A stretch of DNA of 64,000 bases from Adiantum capillus-veneris (Eukaryota; Streptophyta; Polypodiopsida; Polypodiales; Pteridaceae). Of the stretch, positions 33,171 to 44,459 are shown piece after piece. The translations under genes and the position numbers were made by a program. Position 1 is the first letter of the stretch. Each line of letters opens with the position of its first letter. The stretch is from NCBI GenBank assembly GCA_014529385.2, contig CM043958.1, positions 75,263,169-75,327,168 of the forward strand, read 5' to 3'. Below the pieces are notes generated by a model. It did no database searches. It was not told the DNA's origin and saw only the letters and a program-made list of their open reading frames with translations.

Positions 33171-33641
33171 CTAGAAGTGCATAGATACATGGCGTAGCTT
33201 GGAGGACTCCATGACGCCCTCGTCTCCAAAGGCCGCATCAAATTGTTGGATGAAGGTCAATACTTTGCTGGTAGCACCAAAGGTGCCATCATAGGTGAGA
33301 AAAGAGATACTCTTTCCTCCCTCTTTGAATTTCTTGAGCTTTTGAGACCTTCGCCATGTAGGGTAATATTTGCGATGTCCTCTCCTCTTGTATACTCTAG
33401 GAGAATAGCCGTTGCTTTTGTCAAAGGAGGAGGAAGGTGAAGAAGAAGGAGAAGAGGGTGACCCCTTTCTTGCCTTTTTCTTCCTTTGTTTCCTCTCTTC
33501 CTTTTCGGAGTGGCGAGGAGAAGGACTATGGGTTAACCGTTTTCTCTTGTGAGAAGTTGGCGACCGTCTAGACTGCCGTCTTCTTGTAGCCACGTCTTCA
33601 TAGAAACTTAGGGATTCACTTCTTTCTCGTTCTTTGGATTC
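33171..33641 (-). pseudogene. gag: Family A copy 2: gag, part downstream of the nested insertion
   Basis: A basic Arg/Ser/Lys-rich region (HKRKRLTHSPSPRHSEKEER) is followed by SFLTYDGTFGATSKV and FIQQFDAAFGD, the start of the gag capsid domain. The frame is cut at 33,641 by the 19.7-kb insertion. The matching N-terminal part is at 53,310-53,578, and the junction keeps the frame when one GATTC copy is ignored. Confidence 0.85.
33637..33641. other. Left target-site duplication, GATTC
   Basis: GATTC immediately precedes the left LTR. The identical 5 bp follows the right LTR at 53,310-53,314. Confidence 0.93.
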
Positions 33642-34551
33642 TGTTGGACGGATACGCCGCGACGGACGCCAGCACAGCGAGAACTCACCTAACATGTAAT
33701 GTCAGCTAAGGACGAAGCTCGACCCGCAGGCATGTGGAAGAAAGCATAAGGTGTCAACCTACACTCGACCGACTCCTAACTAATTCCTAAAGAGGTCTCT
33801 ACCAATTGTCTAAGTCACAGCCTTCAAGAGTGCATAAGAGGAAACTTCCTACAACACTTTCTAGAGCCGAACACCCATCAAACAATCTCGAAACAACATA
33901 GAACTTGAAGGAGACCGTACTAATACCAATAGGTCGCTCTCCCTAAGGTCTATGAACCAAAATCCCGACCCAAAACACCTGGTGCAGAAACACATAGGAT
34001 GTGTGGCCGAAATCTGCAGGTCTCCGTTTCTAAAATCTAAAGTGCCTAATGTGTAGTTCTACTCAATGTGTACGCGTGGATATGCTGCAATGCAAAATCA
34101 GACAACGTATGCTCACCCAAACACCCGATGAAGCTCGTAGAAGGAGCTCGCAAAACCGGGCCGTACGCACGCAATGTAGGTATCGGCGCATAGCTCTCAT
34201 CGGGGGCAACACGCTGCACTTCTTCACACTCGATTCCGACCACCGGAGCACACGTAGCGTCAAGATGAAGCTCACACACTCTCTCTCGTACACAGTACGC
34301 TCACTCAAAGACTTCAAACTTGTTTTAAGGTCAAAAAGTGGTATATATATCTTACAATTTCTCAAACCCTAAAGTTCCAAAATCAACCATCTACTCAATC
34401 TAACTATCAAAACTGGGATACAATCTGGAAACTTCTGTAAGTCCCAATAATTACAAGGTGAAAAATCAGGTTTTCCTCAATGAATGAATAATTACAAAAA
34501 ATAATAATCCTCCGAGTAGTTACTGCCGTGGGGTGTGTCTAGCTTCTAACT
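33642..34551 (-). repeat. 3' LTR of the nested element (910 bp)
   Basis: On the plus strand it starts TGTTGGACGGATACGCC and ends GCTTCTAACT. The partner ends TAACA, so the last base is mutated here. It differs from the 5' LTR by scattered, mainly transition changes and lacks a 24-bp stretch present there (around 53,062). Confidence 0.92.
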
Positions 34552-34563
34552 CTCCCCCCCTCC
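34552..34563 (-). other. Polypurine tract of the nested element
   Basis: The minus strand reads GGAGGGGGGAG directly before the 3' LTR, the expected place for plus-strand DNA priming. Confidence 0.85.
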
Positions 34564-34602
34564 TTGCTCATGTCGTCCCCGACATGGCCTTGATCTGGTG
34601 CT

Positions 34603-37600
34603 TCATCTTATCGTTTCCCGCATCTTTAGCAGTGATTCGTGCCTGGCATGTAGGTTCAGTATTGTTGGGCCAAAAATCCCCGTATTCATGGTGAAGAACC
34701 CTGTATAGAATGCTTCTTCAAAAGCCTGGAGGTGATAGGATGGTAGAAACATGATCCTTTGATACAGCGCATGTATCACCTCCTTGGAAGGCTGACCTGA
34801 CAGATCATAGGCGCATCTGTATGTATCCTGGAAGAAGAAGATGCTGTCAGTCACCTGGCCTGGCTTGAAGGTCTCGAACACTGCTAAGATGGTTCTGCAG
34901 ATTTTCCTCATCATAATGCATGTAAGGTCAGGCGAGCCAATGAACAATTTGTTGGTGCCCATTAGGGTTTTCACCATGTATTAGACACTTATTCTCTCAC
35001 CTGCCTTCACTCCCGACAGCTTTGGGTAGTTCAACCAAGCTGGTTGGCTTCTTTGCAAAATTTCCTGTGCCTTCCACGTCCTAACCCTTGGTAGAGGACA
35101 GAAGCTGAGGTTGTCTCTGATATTTTTAGGTGCCTCTACCAAGTGGATTAGGTATTGTGGGTACTTTGTAAGCCAAGCCTTCCTCCACTTTGGCTGAGAA
35201 TCCACAATAAGCTTAACTCCTTCTGGCTTTGAGGTGTCTACATTGTAGAGAGGTATAACTGGCTCTTCTCTGATCCGCTTGTTTATTGTAGCTGCCTCAT
35301 ATTTCAGCAATGGATATGGGAGAGAGGGTTGAAGCCACTCGCGCCTGAGATTGCTGGCGTCGATCTTCTGAATGGTCATAGATTTGAAGACCCTCTGCTC
35401 CCACTCCAAGGCTTCCTTCGTGGTTTCTCTGAGCTCTTCCTCTATTGCATTACGCAATTTTTCCTCCTCTTCTTGTGTTAGATCCTGTGGCTCTTGAGAG
35501 GATCTTGCTATGATTTCCTCTTGCATAGGTATGTCCACAGGATCTGCCACATTTTCGAGGTCGATGCCCTCATTGGCGGGGACTAGCCCTGAGCTTTCTG
35601 CCTCTCCTCCTTGTTGGCCTTTCAACTCCTCAATTTGCCTGAGGAGTGTTTGCTTTTCTGCTTCAGCTTGTCCGCCCATATTCACGAGGAGGTCATTAAG
35701 TTCGACGTTTATTCTTTCCGCCTCCTCGAGCTTTATCTTCATGCTTTCCACTTCTTCTTGCAGGGCTTTTTGGCCCTCTTCCATTCTAGATTGCATGACT
35801 ATAGAACCTTCAGCCATCATCAATCTCTGCTTTTTCTCGAGAGTCAGTTCTTTCTGAAGTTCTTGCATTTGCTCTTCGTAGAGTTGACTCTCAAAAACGA
35901 TTTGAGTCGAGCTCGTAGCTCTGACTCTAGCAGGTGATGCTCGCAGCCTCTGGATGGTTTGATCTTTGACTTTTAGTTGGTCCTTGAGCTCAAGGACTTC
36001 ATCCAGGCTTGCTTCTTGTTCTATCTCTGCTCTTTCCTTGGCATTCCTCATGGCCTCTACTTCTTTCGTTTCTTCTGCCAGATGTAGTGTCAGATTATCT
36101 CTTTCTTTCTCGGAATCTCGCAATGACTTGCTGAGCTGCTGACACTCTTCTTTAGCTGCTTGTATTATTTTTGCTGCTTCCTAAATTGCTTCTTCCATTG
36201 CTTGGCAGTTTTGTAGAGCCCTTGCCAAGTTGGCCTGTAGGTTGGCTTCTCTCTCCTTTTGCCCTTGGCTTTGTGCCTGTAGAGAATGTACTTCCATTTT
36301 GATCTTTTCTTCAGTGGCTTTGAGAGTTGTCATTTCTTTCTCTGAAGCCATGGATTGTGCCCTCAATCCGGCTAGCTTTGTCATCACCACGTCCCAGTCA
36401 TTGGAGGGCGGGTGCAGGTCTACCGTGTCTGTAGCAATTTCTTTTAGCTCCACTAGCCTGATGCCTTGCATCTGTTCTTTAGGCCCTGTCCTCGCCAAGT
36501 CGAATGCGACTGTGGAGGCTTCTTCCTTCGTATAGCTTGCAGCTAGCAGGTCCAAAAATGCATAGCAAGCCTCATCTAATCCTTTTTGCTCAGTTTTAGG
36601 CTTGGCCTCTTATTTTGGCTCAGGTTCTTGTCTTTGCTCTTGATCTTATGCTTGCCTTTCTTCTTGTCTGTCCTCAGCCTCTTTATCTTCCTGTGGAGGG
36701 ATGCTAGGAGGTGGTGAAGGCGGTGGTGATGGCTGTGAGCTGGGTTTAGGGCTATCTGGTAAAGATGCAGGTTTGCCCTTTAAGTCCCTGCCTGCTTTTG
36801 TTTTTCTTTCTCTTTCTTGGCTCTCTTGTTCATCTAGCAGTTTCTGCCTTATCTGCTGTACTTCCTCTTTTGTGAAAGGGACATGAGGGATGTTTTCTGC
36901 TGCAACATCAAGAATCTCAAAATTCTTGATATAATCTTCAAATCGGTCCCTTTGCACTCTTCTGAACGATCCAGACATAGACTCTAGAGATGGCTTCCAG
37001 AGTTCGCTTAAATCACCCTTGAGGGCTCTCTCCACCCGAAAACTCTCCATCAGCCTCTCTAGTCTTGCCGCTTTCTGTGACCTTGTTTCTTTGGCCGGCA
37101 CTTGAGCAAACTCCTTCTTCCCTTTCTTTTGCTCGGGCTGCTCCTCTTGAACTGGCTCTAGCCGCCTTTTCAATCTTGTTGCCACCTTTGGTGCCCTTTG
37201 CGGCTCATCTTCCTTGTCTTCTTTTACTCTCAGCCAATCATTCTGAGATGGGGGGTCAGGCCACCGTCCTTTTGCGTGTAGTGCCCCATAAACCACTTTG
37301 GTGATCAGTTCTCATGGCACTATATAGGTTGGCTTTTTGTTTCCCATCTTTACTAAGCTGTCATGTATATATGCCGCATAGTTGATTATCTTTGGGGTGC
37401 CTTTTGTCATTGCCCAAGTGAACGTTGTGGCAATTGCACCCGACGGCATCCTGTACTTCTGTGGCCTCTTCGTGCACATGTGGAAGTACTGGTTGTATAA
37501 CTGGCTCATAATTGCCACCTTTGGGTTGGCAATGTCTTCAAAGGTGTAATTTGCCTTTTTCTCTTTGTACACCTTGACCTCATCCCTTCTTTTTGTTACA

Positions 37601-37989
37601 CTGTCTCCCTCATTGGAGAGGTCTAGTGCATGGGCTACAACCCGCTCAGTGATTATTATCTCTGTTTCTGGTCTGCCTTGTAAATCTGTTACCTTGGCTA
37701 CTCCATCCTCTTTGATGCTTGTTACAAACTCCCAGACTCTTTTGATGTCCACCCCCGCCGGTATTGCTTCGAAGTAGTTGTGGAGATCAATTTTCTCCAA
37801 GTAGCCGGCCATCTTGCTTCGTACAAAATCATTGAGTTCTCTCAGAAGCATTGGTAGCTCTATAACATTGCCTTCAGTGTCTTTGAACACTCCCTGGTAG
37901 ATCTTTAGGTCATTGGACTCTAATAGATCCTCTTGTATCCAGGTGCTGGTGGGCTTTAGTGTTCCTTCTGGAATGACAAAGGGTTCCAC
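34603..37989 (-). pseudogene. Long coiled-coil ORF between pol and 3' LTR (nested element)
   Basis: All open pieces from 37,989 to 34,603 share one frame, about 1,129 codons interrupted by five stops (TGA at 37,314; TAA near 36,648 and 36,609; TAG at 36,183; TAA at 34,983). Each is one C-to-T step from CGA, CAA or CAG. The parts, in order, are a globular N-terminus of about 225 residues (GTLKPTSTWIQEDLLESND; MPSGAIATTFTWAMTKG), a Lys/Pro/Ser-rich linker, about 400 residues of charged coiled coil (KDQLKVKDQTIQRLR; LQEEVESMKIKLEEAER), and a C-terminal domain (SIFFFQDTYRCAYDLSGQP). It occupies the env position but I see no signal peptide, membrane segment or glycoprotein features. It is in sense orientation. 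Function unknown; a structural or nuclear-targeting role is guesswork. Confidence 0.75.
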
Positions 37990-40954
37990 TTAGTCCAGAT
38001 AATCCTTGATGGTCATTCTTTTCCTCTTTGCCGGTGACTTCGAGGCTGCCATAGATCCTGTTGCACTCAGTAGTCCGAAGTTAGCGTTTTTTCCATATTA
38101 GCTGTCTGCGAAACTGAGTTTTACTTATCCAAATGACTTGAAAATTGAAAATAAAGCTTAAAAGGAACTTGTGAAGCTCTGCATGTGCTCACAGTGCAAA
38201 TCTGGCCAAAAATTTCCATCTAGACATCCTACGCATAGGATGTCTTTTTCATCAGAATTGGTTCATACTTGACATGCAGGTAGTGTAAGGCTCATGGAAC
38301 ATGGATATATGCTTGGATTTGAATTTGGATATCAAAAAGTAGATTTTTTAGCTGATTCAGGCTTTAGGTCACAATTTGGGTAGAATGTCCATCATAGGTA
38401 GCAATTGATGTCCAAATGGGTTGAAAATTGGTATATGGGCTCATTGCACCATGGTATTGGCTCCCATGATGTCATTCTTTGCACAGAAGGCTAAATTTAT
38501 GCCTAAGACATCCTACGCGTAGGATATCTTTTTCATCAAAATGACATGAAATTTGTTATGTGGGTTGTCCTTGGCCTATGGAACATGGCCATGTTCTTGG
38601 ATTTGAATTTGGACAAGATTTGATGCTTGTAAGGCTCTGTGAGGTGTTTTTGGGCTCAAAAAGTGTATCTTGAGTGTGTTGGGGGTCACAAGTGATTAAA
38701 ATGGCTTCAAACTTGATATATGGGCTCCTGATGATGAGGTGATTGGATCTGGAATGACAAATCATCCCTTGCATGTCAAAAAGGTCAAATAGACATCCTA
38801 CGCGTAGGATGTTTATTTCATCATTTTTTCTCCCTGACCACACAGATTGTTTGTTGATGTGTTGGTGAATGTGCTATGTAAGTTTCATGGGATTTGGACA
38901 AGATTTGGTAGGTCTATGGCCCATTATTGCCTCTATGCCCTAACTTTGCGTTTTTCCATGCATATGAGGTCAAATTTGGTCCAAATGTGATGAAACTTGG
39001 TGGATAGCTTGTAAATGTCATTCAGAACATGTGCAGGATGAGAGATGCTGGAGTTTGTGCCAAAAAGTGCCCTTGAGACATCCTACGCGTAGGATGTCTC
39101 CTGGTGATTTTTTCATTGCTGGTGCTCTCAGTGCTTGCCCTTGGCCCCCCTAAGTCCCTTTTGAGCCTACTTTCAACAAAAAAGTCAAATGGATAGAGAA
39201 CAACTCCCTGTGTGGACTTCAGAGCCTCCGAGCCGTTTTCTGAAGTTTTGGAGTGCTTTTTGGTGATGAAATTTTTTGATGTTGGTCTCCATAGCTTCCC
39301 GATCCCTTGGGGATCCTTGCCGTATGGTTTTTGTCGACTTTGGCTTCACCGGAGCTCCATTTGGCAATTTGTCGCTCTAGAAGCACCCGTGGTTGCGTTT
39401 ACATACCTTTCATGATTTGTGGTGGTCTACCACCATAGGACTTGGTTGTTGATGGTCTAGGAACGCTCGTGAAGTTTGGTGGCAAACGGGCTTGCGGTTT
39501 GGCCGCAAGTGCAATTTGACGCTTTGTGTGTCTGATGCCGTTTTCTGAAGTTTAGTGCCGTTTCGGGTCACTTTTTGGTCATGCGGGTCATATAGACTTG
39601 TCGAGCATGTCGAGATGCTCCTATCCATGAATTTTGGTAGCATTTGGTCGCCGTTTCGTCGATTTCCCATTTGGTGGCCTCTTGCGGGTTTCTGGGAATT
39701 AGGGTTTTTCCCGATGGTTTCCTACTGCCTTTGGCTATCCAGGACTGGTCTCCTAGACTAGGGTAAGCTGCCAATGAAGTCTTGTTGCTTTTGGGTTAGC
39801 CGTTAGGCCGCCGTCTCTACTTGTAGGTCTCTACCGCTCGCTTTGTGTGTGACCCCTACGTTAGTTTTCGCGACATAATGACAAACATGCGCGAAAAGCT
39901 CAAGGTGGTGAGCCTACCTCTCATGTCTGGAGCTCGTCGGGTAGTCGTGCGCGTCGTAGAAGCTGCTGGAAGGTCGATCCGCTCTAGGTGGTAGAAGCTC
40001 TCTCCACAAAGTCAATAGTGAGAATGAGCTAAAAATGGGGTGAAAATTTCTTATAATGGAGGTCCCTGAACCACTTTTCATGAAATTTGACATGTGCTCC
40101 TATCTTCTTGTGAGATGCGGTTTAGGGTCAAAAATTTCTTGATTTGGACTCCATTTGCTCTGTTTACCAGAAATTTGGCATTTCGGTCAAAATCTGGCCA
40201 AAACACGCTTTCCGCTTCAGTCTCATAATTGCACCCCCACTATACCATAGGTTTTCCTATAGTCACTGATCATCCCCAGATTTTTTGTTTTTCAATACGA
40301 CTGTTTTTCACCTGCTTTTTGTATTTTTGAAGTTTTTCTGTCGAAAATTAGCAAAATTAAAAGAAAAATAGCAAATCAAACCCAGAAAATCCCCAAAAAC
40401 CATAATAAATCACAAACATCATCGCAACACATTATATACACTCACATGCAATTTTTATGGCCGGATTTCTCCGTTTTATCAATATTTGGCCTGAAAAATG
40501 GCTATTTCTACTTATATACACACACCTAGGGGCTTGATTTGGTGTTTGGACCCATATACTTGTATCTTCATGCTGTATAAGGGCATATATACTTGGGTTA
40601 CTCCAGAAAATTTCGCAATCAAACAACAACTCTTAAAATAGTCGAAAATCATGCCCTTTTTTGCTGTTTCTGTTATTGGTTCTGCATTTGAGAGTGCCTC
40701 TAGAATGCCTCCCCCCCTCCTAGCTGGAGTCCTCCCGGACGACAAGGTATCGCCTCGGAGTATGTGCCGTGCATAGGTTGAAAAAGTTGTGCTAATGCCT
40801 GGCCAATTAATGTGGCCCTACGTTATGCATACTCGGTCAATGCATGGAAAAATTAATGCTGTGCAAGAGAAGGGAATAAGCAAGATGCTTATTGGCATTC
40901 GTCGTCGAGGTTTCCTGCTTTCTTTGCAAGTAACAGCTGTAACTCTACTGCTCT
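37990..40954 (-). other. 3-kb non-coding spacer of the nested element
   Basis: There is no coding sequence. It contains four palindromes in about 285-bp tandem units (38,160-39,150), then unique sequence to the end of pol. Spacers with tandem repeats at this position are known in Tat-type elements. Confidence 0.7.
38160..39150. repeat. Tandem repeat, about 285-bp unit, four copies, each with a palindrome
   Basis: The palindrome (core CATCCTACGCGTAGGATG) sits at 38,222-38,245, 38,506-38,529, 38,792-38,815 and 39,076-39,099, spaced 284, 286 and 284 bp. After it come TTTTTCATCA and, further on, ATGGAACATGG and GGATTTGAATTTGGA in at least two units. The units have diverged, yet the palindrome is the best-kept part. 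Confidence 0.88.
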
Positions 40955-41983
40955 CTATTTAATTGTCTTTTTTGCAAAAGGCAATTGCTTTGCCGACACT
41001 GTTGATAGAGTCGTAGCTGTTTCTAAGGGCCAAATTGGCTGGTCCATAATGGTTATGGGCTGTATGGCCATTGCTTTCCATTTGTATTTTGTTGCTGCCG
41101 ATTTTTGTAGATGGTTTGGTACTTTCTCGTTTGCCACTGGTTTGTCTTTTATTGTATGTCAGTTTTCCTTTTTGAAATGCAACTGTTTGCTTTCCGTTGT
41201 TGCTTGTATTGAAGGGAGTTCCTTTTGCTTTTGCTTTGGTATCCAAATGTGAGTGACATTTGGGTTATGGTTAAGCATTTTCTTTGGGATCCATATCTGT
41301 TTTATGACCTTGGTTTGTGGTTGACTCTTCTGCTTTGTTGGAATCCTTTTGTTGCATTGTTGTTTGTCTGCCATGTCATTTCTATCTTTCTGCATCCATA
41401 CTTGTTTTCCTTGTTTTGGTAGCCTAGATTTTTGCATTGTGGCAGGTGACCTCATGTGTCTGTAAGTAGTATGGTTGGCTTTTACCTGATTTTTGGTCTC
41501 GGGTATCATGTTGTTCTTTGATGGCATTTGTGCTTTTGGCTTTGTTTCCAGTGATTGCATGGCTTGCAGTTGAGCATGCTGGTATTGCTGAGCAAAAGCT
41601 ATCACCTGTTGTTCATGTTCATGAAGAATTTTGACTGCCTTTGCTTTCCAATCTATCTGCACATTGTACTCTTTTTGCCAAGGTTGCCCAAACATCATTG
41701 GGTGTTGTGTGCTTTCTTCTGTCACCACATAGAATTTGTGTGGGTAAATATATTGATGTATCTGTACATGCAATATAGTCCATCCCAATGTTTTCAACAG
41801 GTGTGATGTGCTACTTTCCAGCACTTGAGGAGTAGGATGAAGTTGACCTGTGACTTTGAGCTGTTGGTATAATCCGTAAGAGATCAAATTTGCTTGAGCA
41901 CCCGAATCAAGCAAGGCTGTTGATTCAACTTGATTGCTGCCCACTTTGACCGCAATTATTGGCTCCAATGTTTCTTCCTCCAA
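40955..41983 (-). pseudogene. pol: Second retropepsin-like domain C-terminal to integrase (nested element)
   Basis: It is in the integrase frame after one TGA (likely CGA). The segment reads ALLDSGAQANLISYGLYQQL, an Asp-Ser-Gly active site with the usual hydrophobic lead, then HKFYVVTEE and MMFGQPWQKEYNVQIDW, in the place of the ILG-W end. So a complete retropepsin-like fold of about 110 residues follows integrase, in addition to the normal protease at 46,184-47,683. Downstream is a Lys/Gln-rich low-complexity tail with repeated QIWIPKK, HIWIPKQ and KQVWMQK motifs, extending past a TGA at 41,161 to 40,955. It may be a duplicated or captured protease, or a clade-specific pol tail. Confidence 0.7.
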
Positions 41984-41992
41984 CTTCGTCAG

Positions 41993-43126
41993 TCAAATGG
42001 CATTGATTCGTAATGGTGGTCCACTTTGTTGTTGTTGTCGCAGAAGCCGTCTTTTTGCAATGCGTTCTTGTGCTTCGGCTTGAGCTTCCTCCCGTACTCT
42101 CTGTTTTTCTTTCATTCTTTGTTTTCCTTGATGAATTTGTTGGAGCATCTCCTGTGTGAGTGGTAGATGATACCTCCTCAGTCGACATCCACTAATCCAG
42201 TTTGGCATTTCTTCACCTGCTAATGTAGCAAGCTCGACAACTCCACTTTGTGATAGATCACTAATAAAAAATGGTCCCATCCCTCGCTTTTTAAGTTTCT
42301 TGGCATGTTGCTTCAAGGTATAAACAAGTACGTAATCACCTGTTTTGAACTCTTTGGTACGCACATGTTTATCAAAAAATTCTTTTTGTCTTCTCTTTTT
42401 AGCATAGATTGAAGCGACAACTCGTAAGCGGAGTTCATCTAGCTTTTCAAGATCATCACTTCTTGAAGAGAGCTCATGCCCTGTCCATTCCAAGCTTTTT
42501 GCTACTCGTAGAGTTGGAATTAAAAATTCTATGGGTAGTATAGCATTTAGGCCAAACACCATGTTGTATGGTGTTGTTCATATCGATGTTTTATAAGCTA
42601 CCCTGTATGCCCATAGTGTTGAGTGTAGCTGCTGATCCCAATCTGTTCTTGATTCTGACACTATTTTAGTGAGAACCGTGCATAGTGTTTTATTAGTGGC
42701 CTTAGCTTGCCCATTGGCCTGTGGATGGTATGGTGCGGATTTCCTATGTATAACCATGAATTTCTCTAGCAGATATTCAATGACTTCATTGATAAAATGT
42801 GTTCCACGGTCACTGACAATTTCTATTGGTAACCCATAACATACAAAAACATTCTCATACAAAAATTGTGCCGTGGTGCGTGCATCAGCTTTTTGTGTTG
42901 CTTTGGCTTCGACCCATTTTGTGAGATAGTCCGTAGCCACAATGATATACTGTGTATGTGTGCGATATGCAGGGGGTGATATAGGTCCGACAAAATCAAT
43001 GCCCCATTTTGCAAATGCTCTTGCTCCCATCATTGGCCGTAATAGCATCTCATCTCTTTGTATTGGCACCTTGGTGCGTTGACATGCGTCACAACGCTTT
43101 ACAAACTCTTCAGCATCCATGTGCAA
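41993..43126 (-). pseudogene. pol: Integrase core and C-terminus (nested element)
   Basis: CDACQRTKVPIQ closes the second HHCC finger. The core has KWGIDFVGPISPP (first Asp), EIVSDRGTHFINE (second Asp) and HPQANGQAKATNK, where the catalytic Glu of the family (NGQAE) is Lys, codon AAG. After a stop near 42,570 come VFGLNAILPIEFLIPTLR, TGDYVLVYTLKQ and KKRGMGPFFISDL (GPY/F-like), then a Glu/Arg/Gln-rich helix. No chromodomain is seen. The active-site change alone would abolish strand transfer. Confidence 0.88.
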
Positions 43127-44397
43127 TGTAGGCCACCAAATTCCTGTGGGGTTAAGACAATTTTTGCCGTCTTATCGCCCGAAAAATGGCCTCCACTTAT
43201 TCCGCTATGTGCATGTTCTAGAATCAGCAGGTATTCGCTTTCACTTGCACAGATTCTAAGTTGATTGTCCTTACCTCGCTTATAGAGTTGGTTCCCAATT
43301 AACTGAAAGTCACGAGCTTCCAGCTCTATAGCTTTTTCTCGTGCTCTTGTGATGTTCTCACGGAACGTCCTGGTGGTCAAGAAGTCAATGATATATTGAC
43401 TCCATGCAAGTGCTATGTTTACCTGAAACAAAGTTGCGTGATCCACTGATCGTTTGACACTACATATAGTGCAATTGGTAACATAAGAATGCGTGTCTGC
43501 ATACATAGTTGGCCAATAAACCCCTAACTGTTTCAGTCTCTGGCGTGTCTTCACTGTTGAACAATGAAATGCACAATCCTGGACATGTGCCTCTTCAAGG
43601 TAGCTCTCGAATTCTTCCGGATTTATACATAATCGTAATATTAGGTCCGATCCAAAATGATACAGCCGTCCTGCTATCAACTGGAAGTTTTTTGTTTGTC
43701 GAATTGTTTGATGTTTGGATCTGCATTCCGTATTATCAAACCCACTTCCAAAGGAAAGAACGCTAACAATTTCCTGAGACCATTTGGGTGCCATTTCAAT
43801 GTTGAAAAGATAAGCATCTGGTATGTCATCATCTACTCCTTCAGGAGCTTCCCCGTTGTGTATCCGTGAAAGATGATCCGCTCGTAGATGGGTTTTACCC
43901 TTTTTGACCACCACAGTGAAGTCAAATTCTAGCAATATAATAAACCAGCGTACGATTCTCCCTGTATTGCAAGGTTTATTTACCAGGTACAAAAGAGCTT
44001 GATGATCTGTGAAGAACACAAATTTGTTTGCAAGCAAATAATGCCGAAATTTCTTTACAACATAAATCATTCCTAACCCTTCCCGCTCGGTGGTTGTGTA
44101 GTTCTTTTCCGCACTGTTTAACTGTCGGCTCGCATAGCAAACCGGAAAATCCATTGTTCCGTCTCCAGGTTGAGCTAGAATACTTCCAATGACATATGCT
44201 GAAGCATCAATGTGCACATGGAATATCTTTTCCCAATCTGGTGCTGATATAAGGTTTTCCTTCAGCTTTTGGAATGAAGTTTCACACTCCTCGGTCCATT
44301 CGAAATTGACTAGCAAATGATACAGAGGTTGTGCGATAACCGCATACATGTATATGAATCTTCGATAATATCGGCAGTGTCCCATGAAGGATTGCAC
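43099..44397 (-). pseudogene. pol: RNase H and duplicated HHCC integrase finger (nested element)
   Basis: RNase H residues are visible in VHIDASAYVIGSIL, YTTTEREGLGMIYVVKKFRH, FFTDHQALLYL and LRADHLSRI. Then come two copies of a module. The first is FQLIAGRLYHFGSDLILRLC with HVQDCAFH (HX6H) and CTIC. The second is FQLIGNQLYKRGKDNQLRIC with HSGISGGH (HX6H) and, after a frameshift, CDAC in the next frame. Each module has a full HHCC set. A Tat-like linker with FLTTRTFREN separates them. Confidence 0.85.
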
Positions 44398-44459
44398 TTG
44401 ATTTGCATTAGTAGGCCTGGGTAGGTCTACAATGACTTTGACTTTGTCTAGGTCTGTGG

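Noticed and set aside
34603-37989. Coiled-coil ORF as an envelope gene
   Set aside because: No signal peptide, membrane segment or furin-like site is visible; position alone is not enough.
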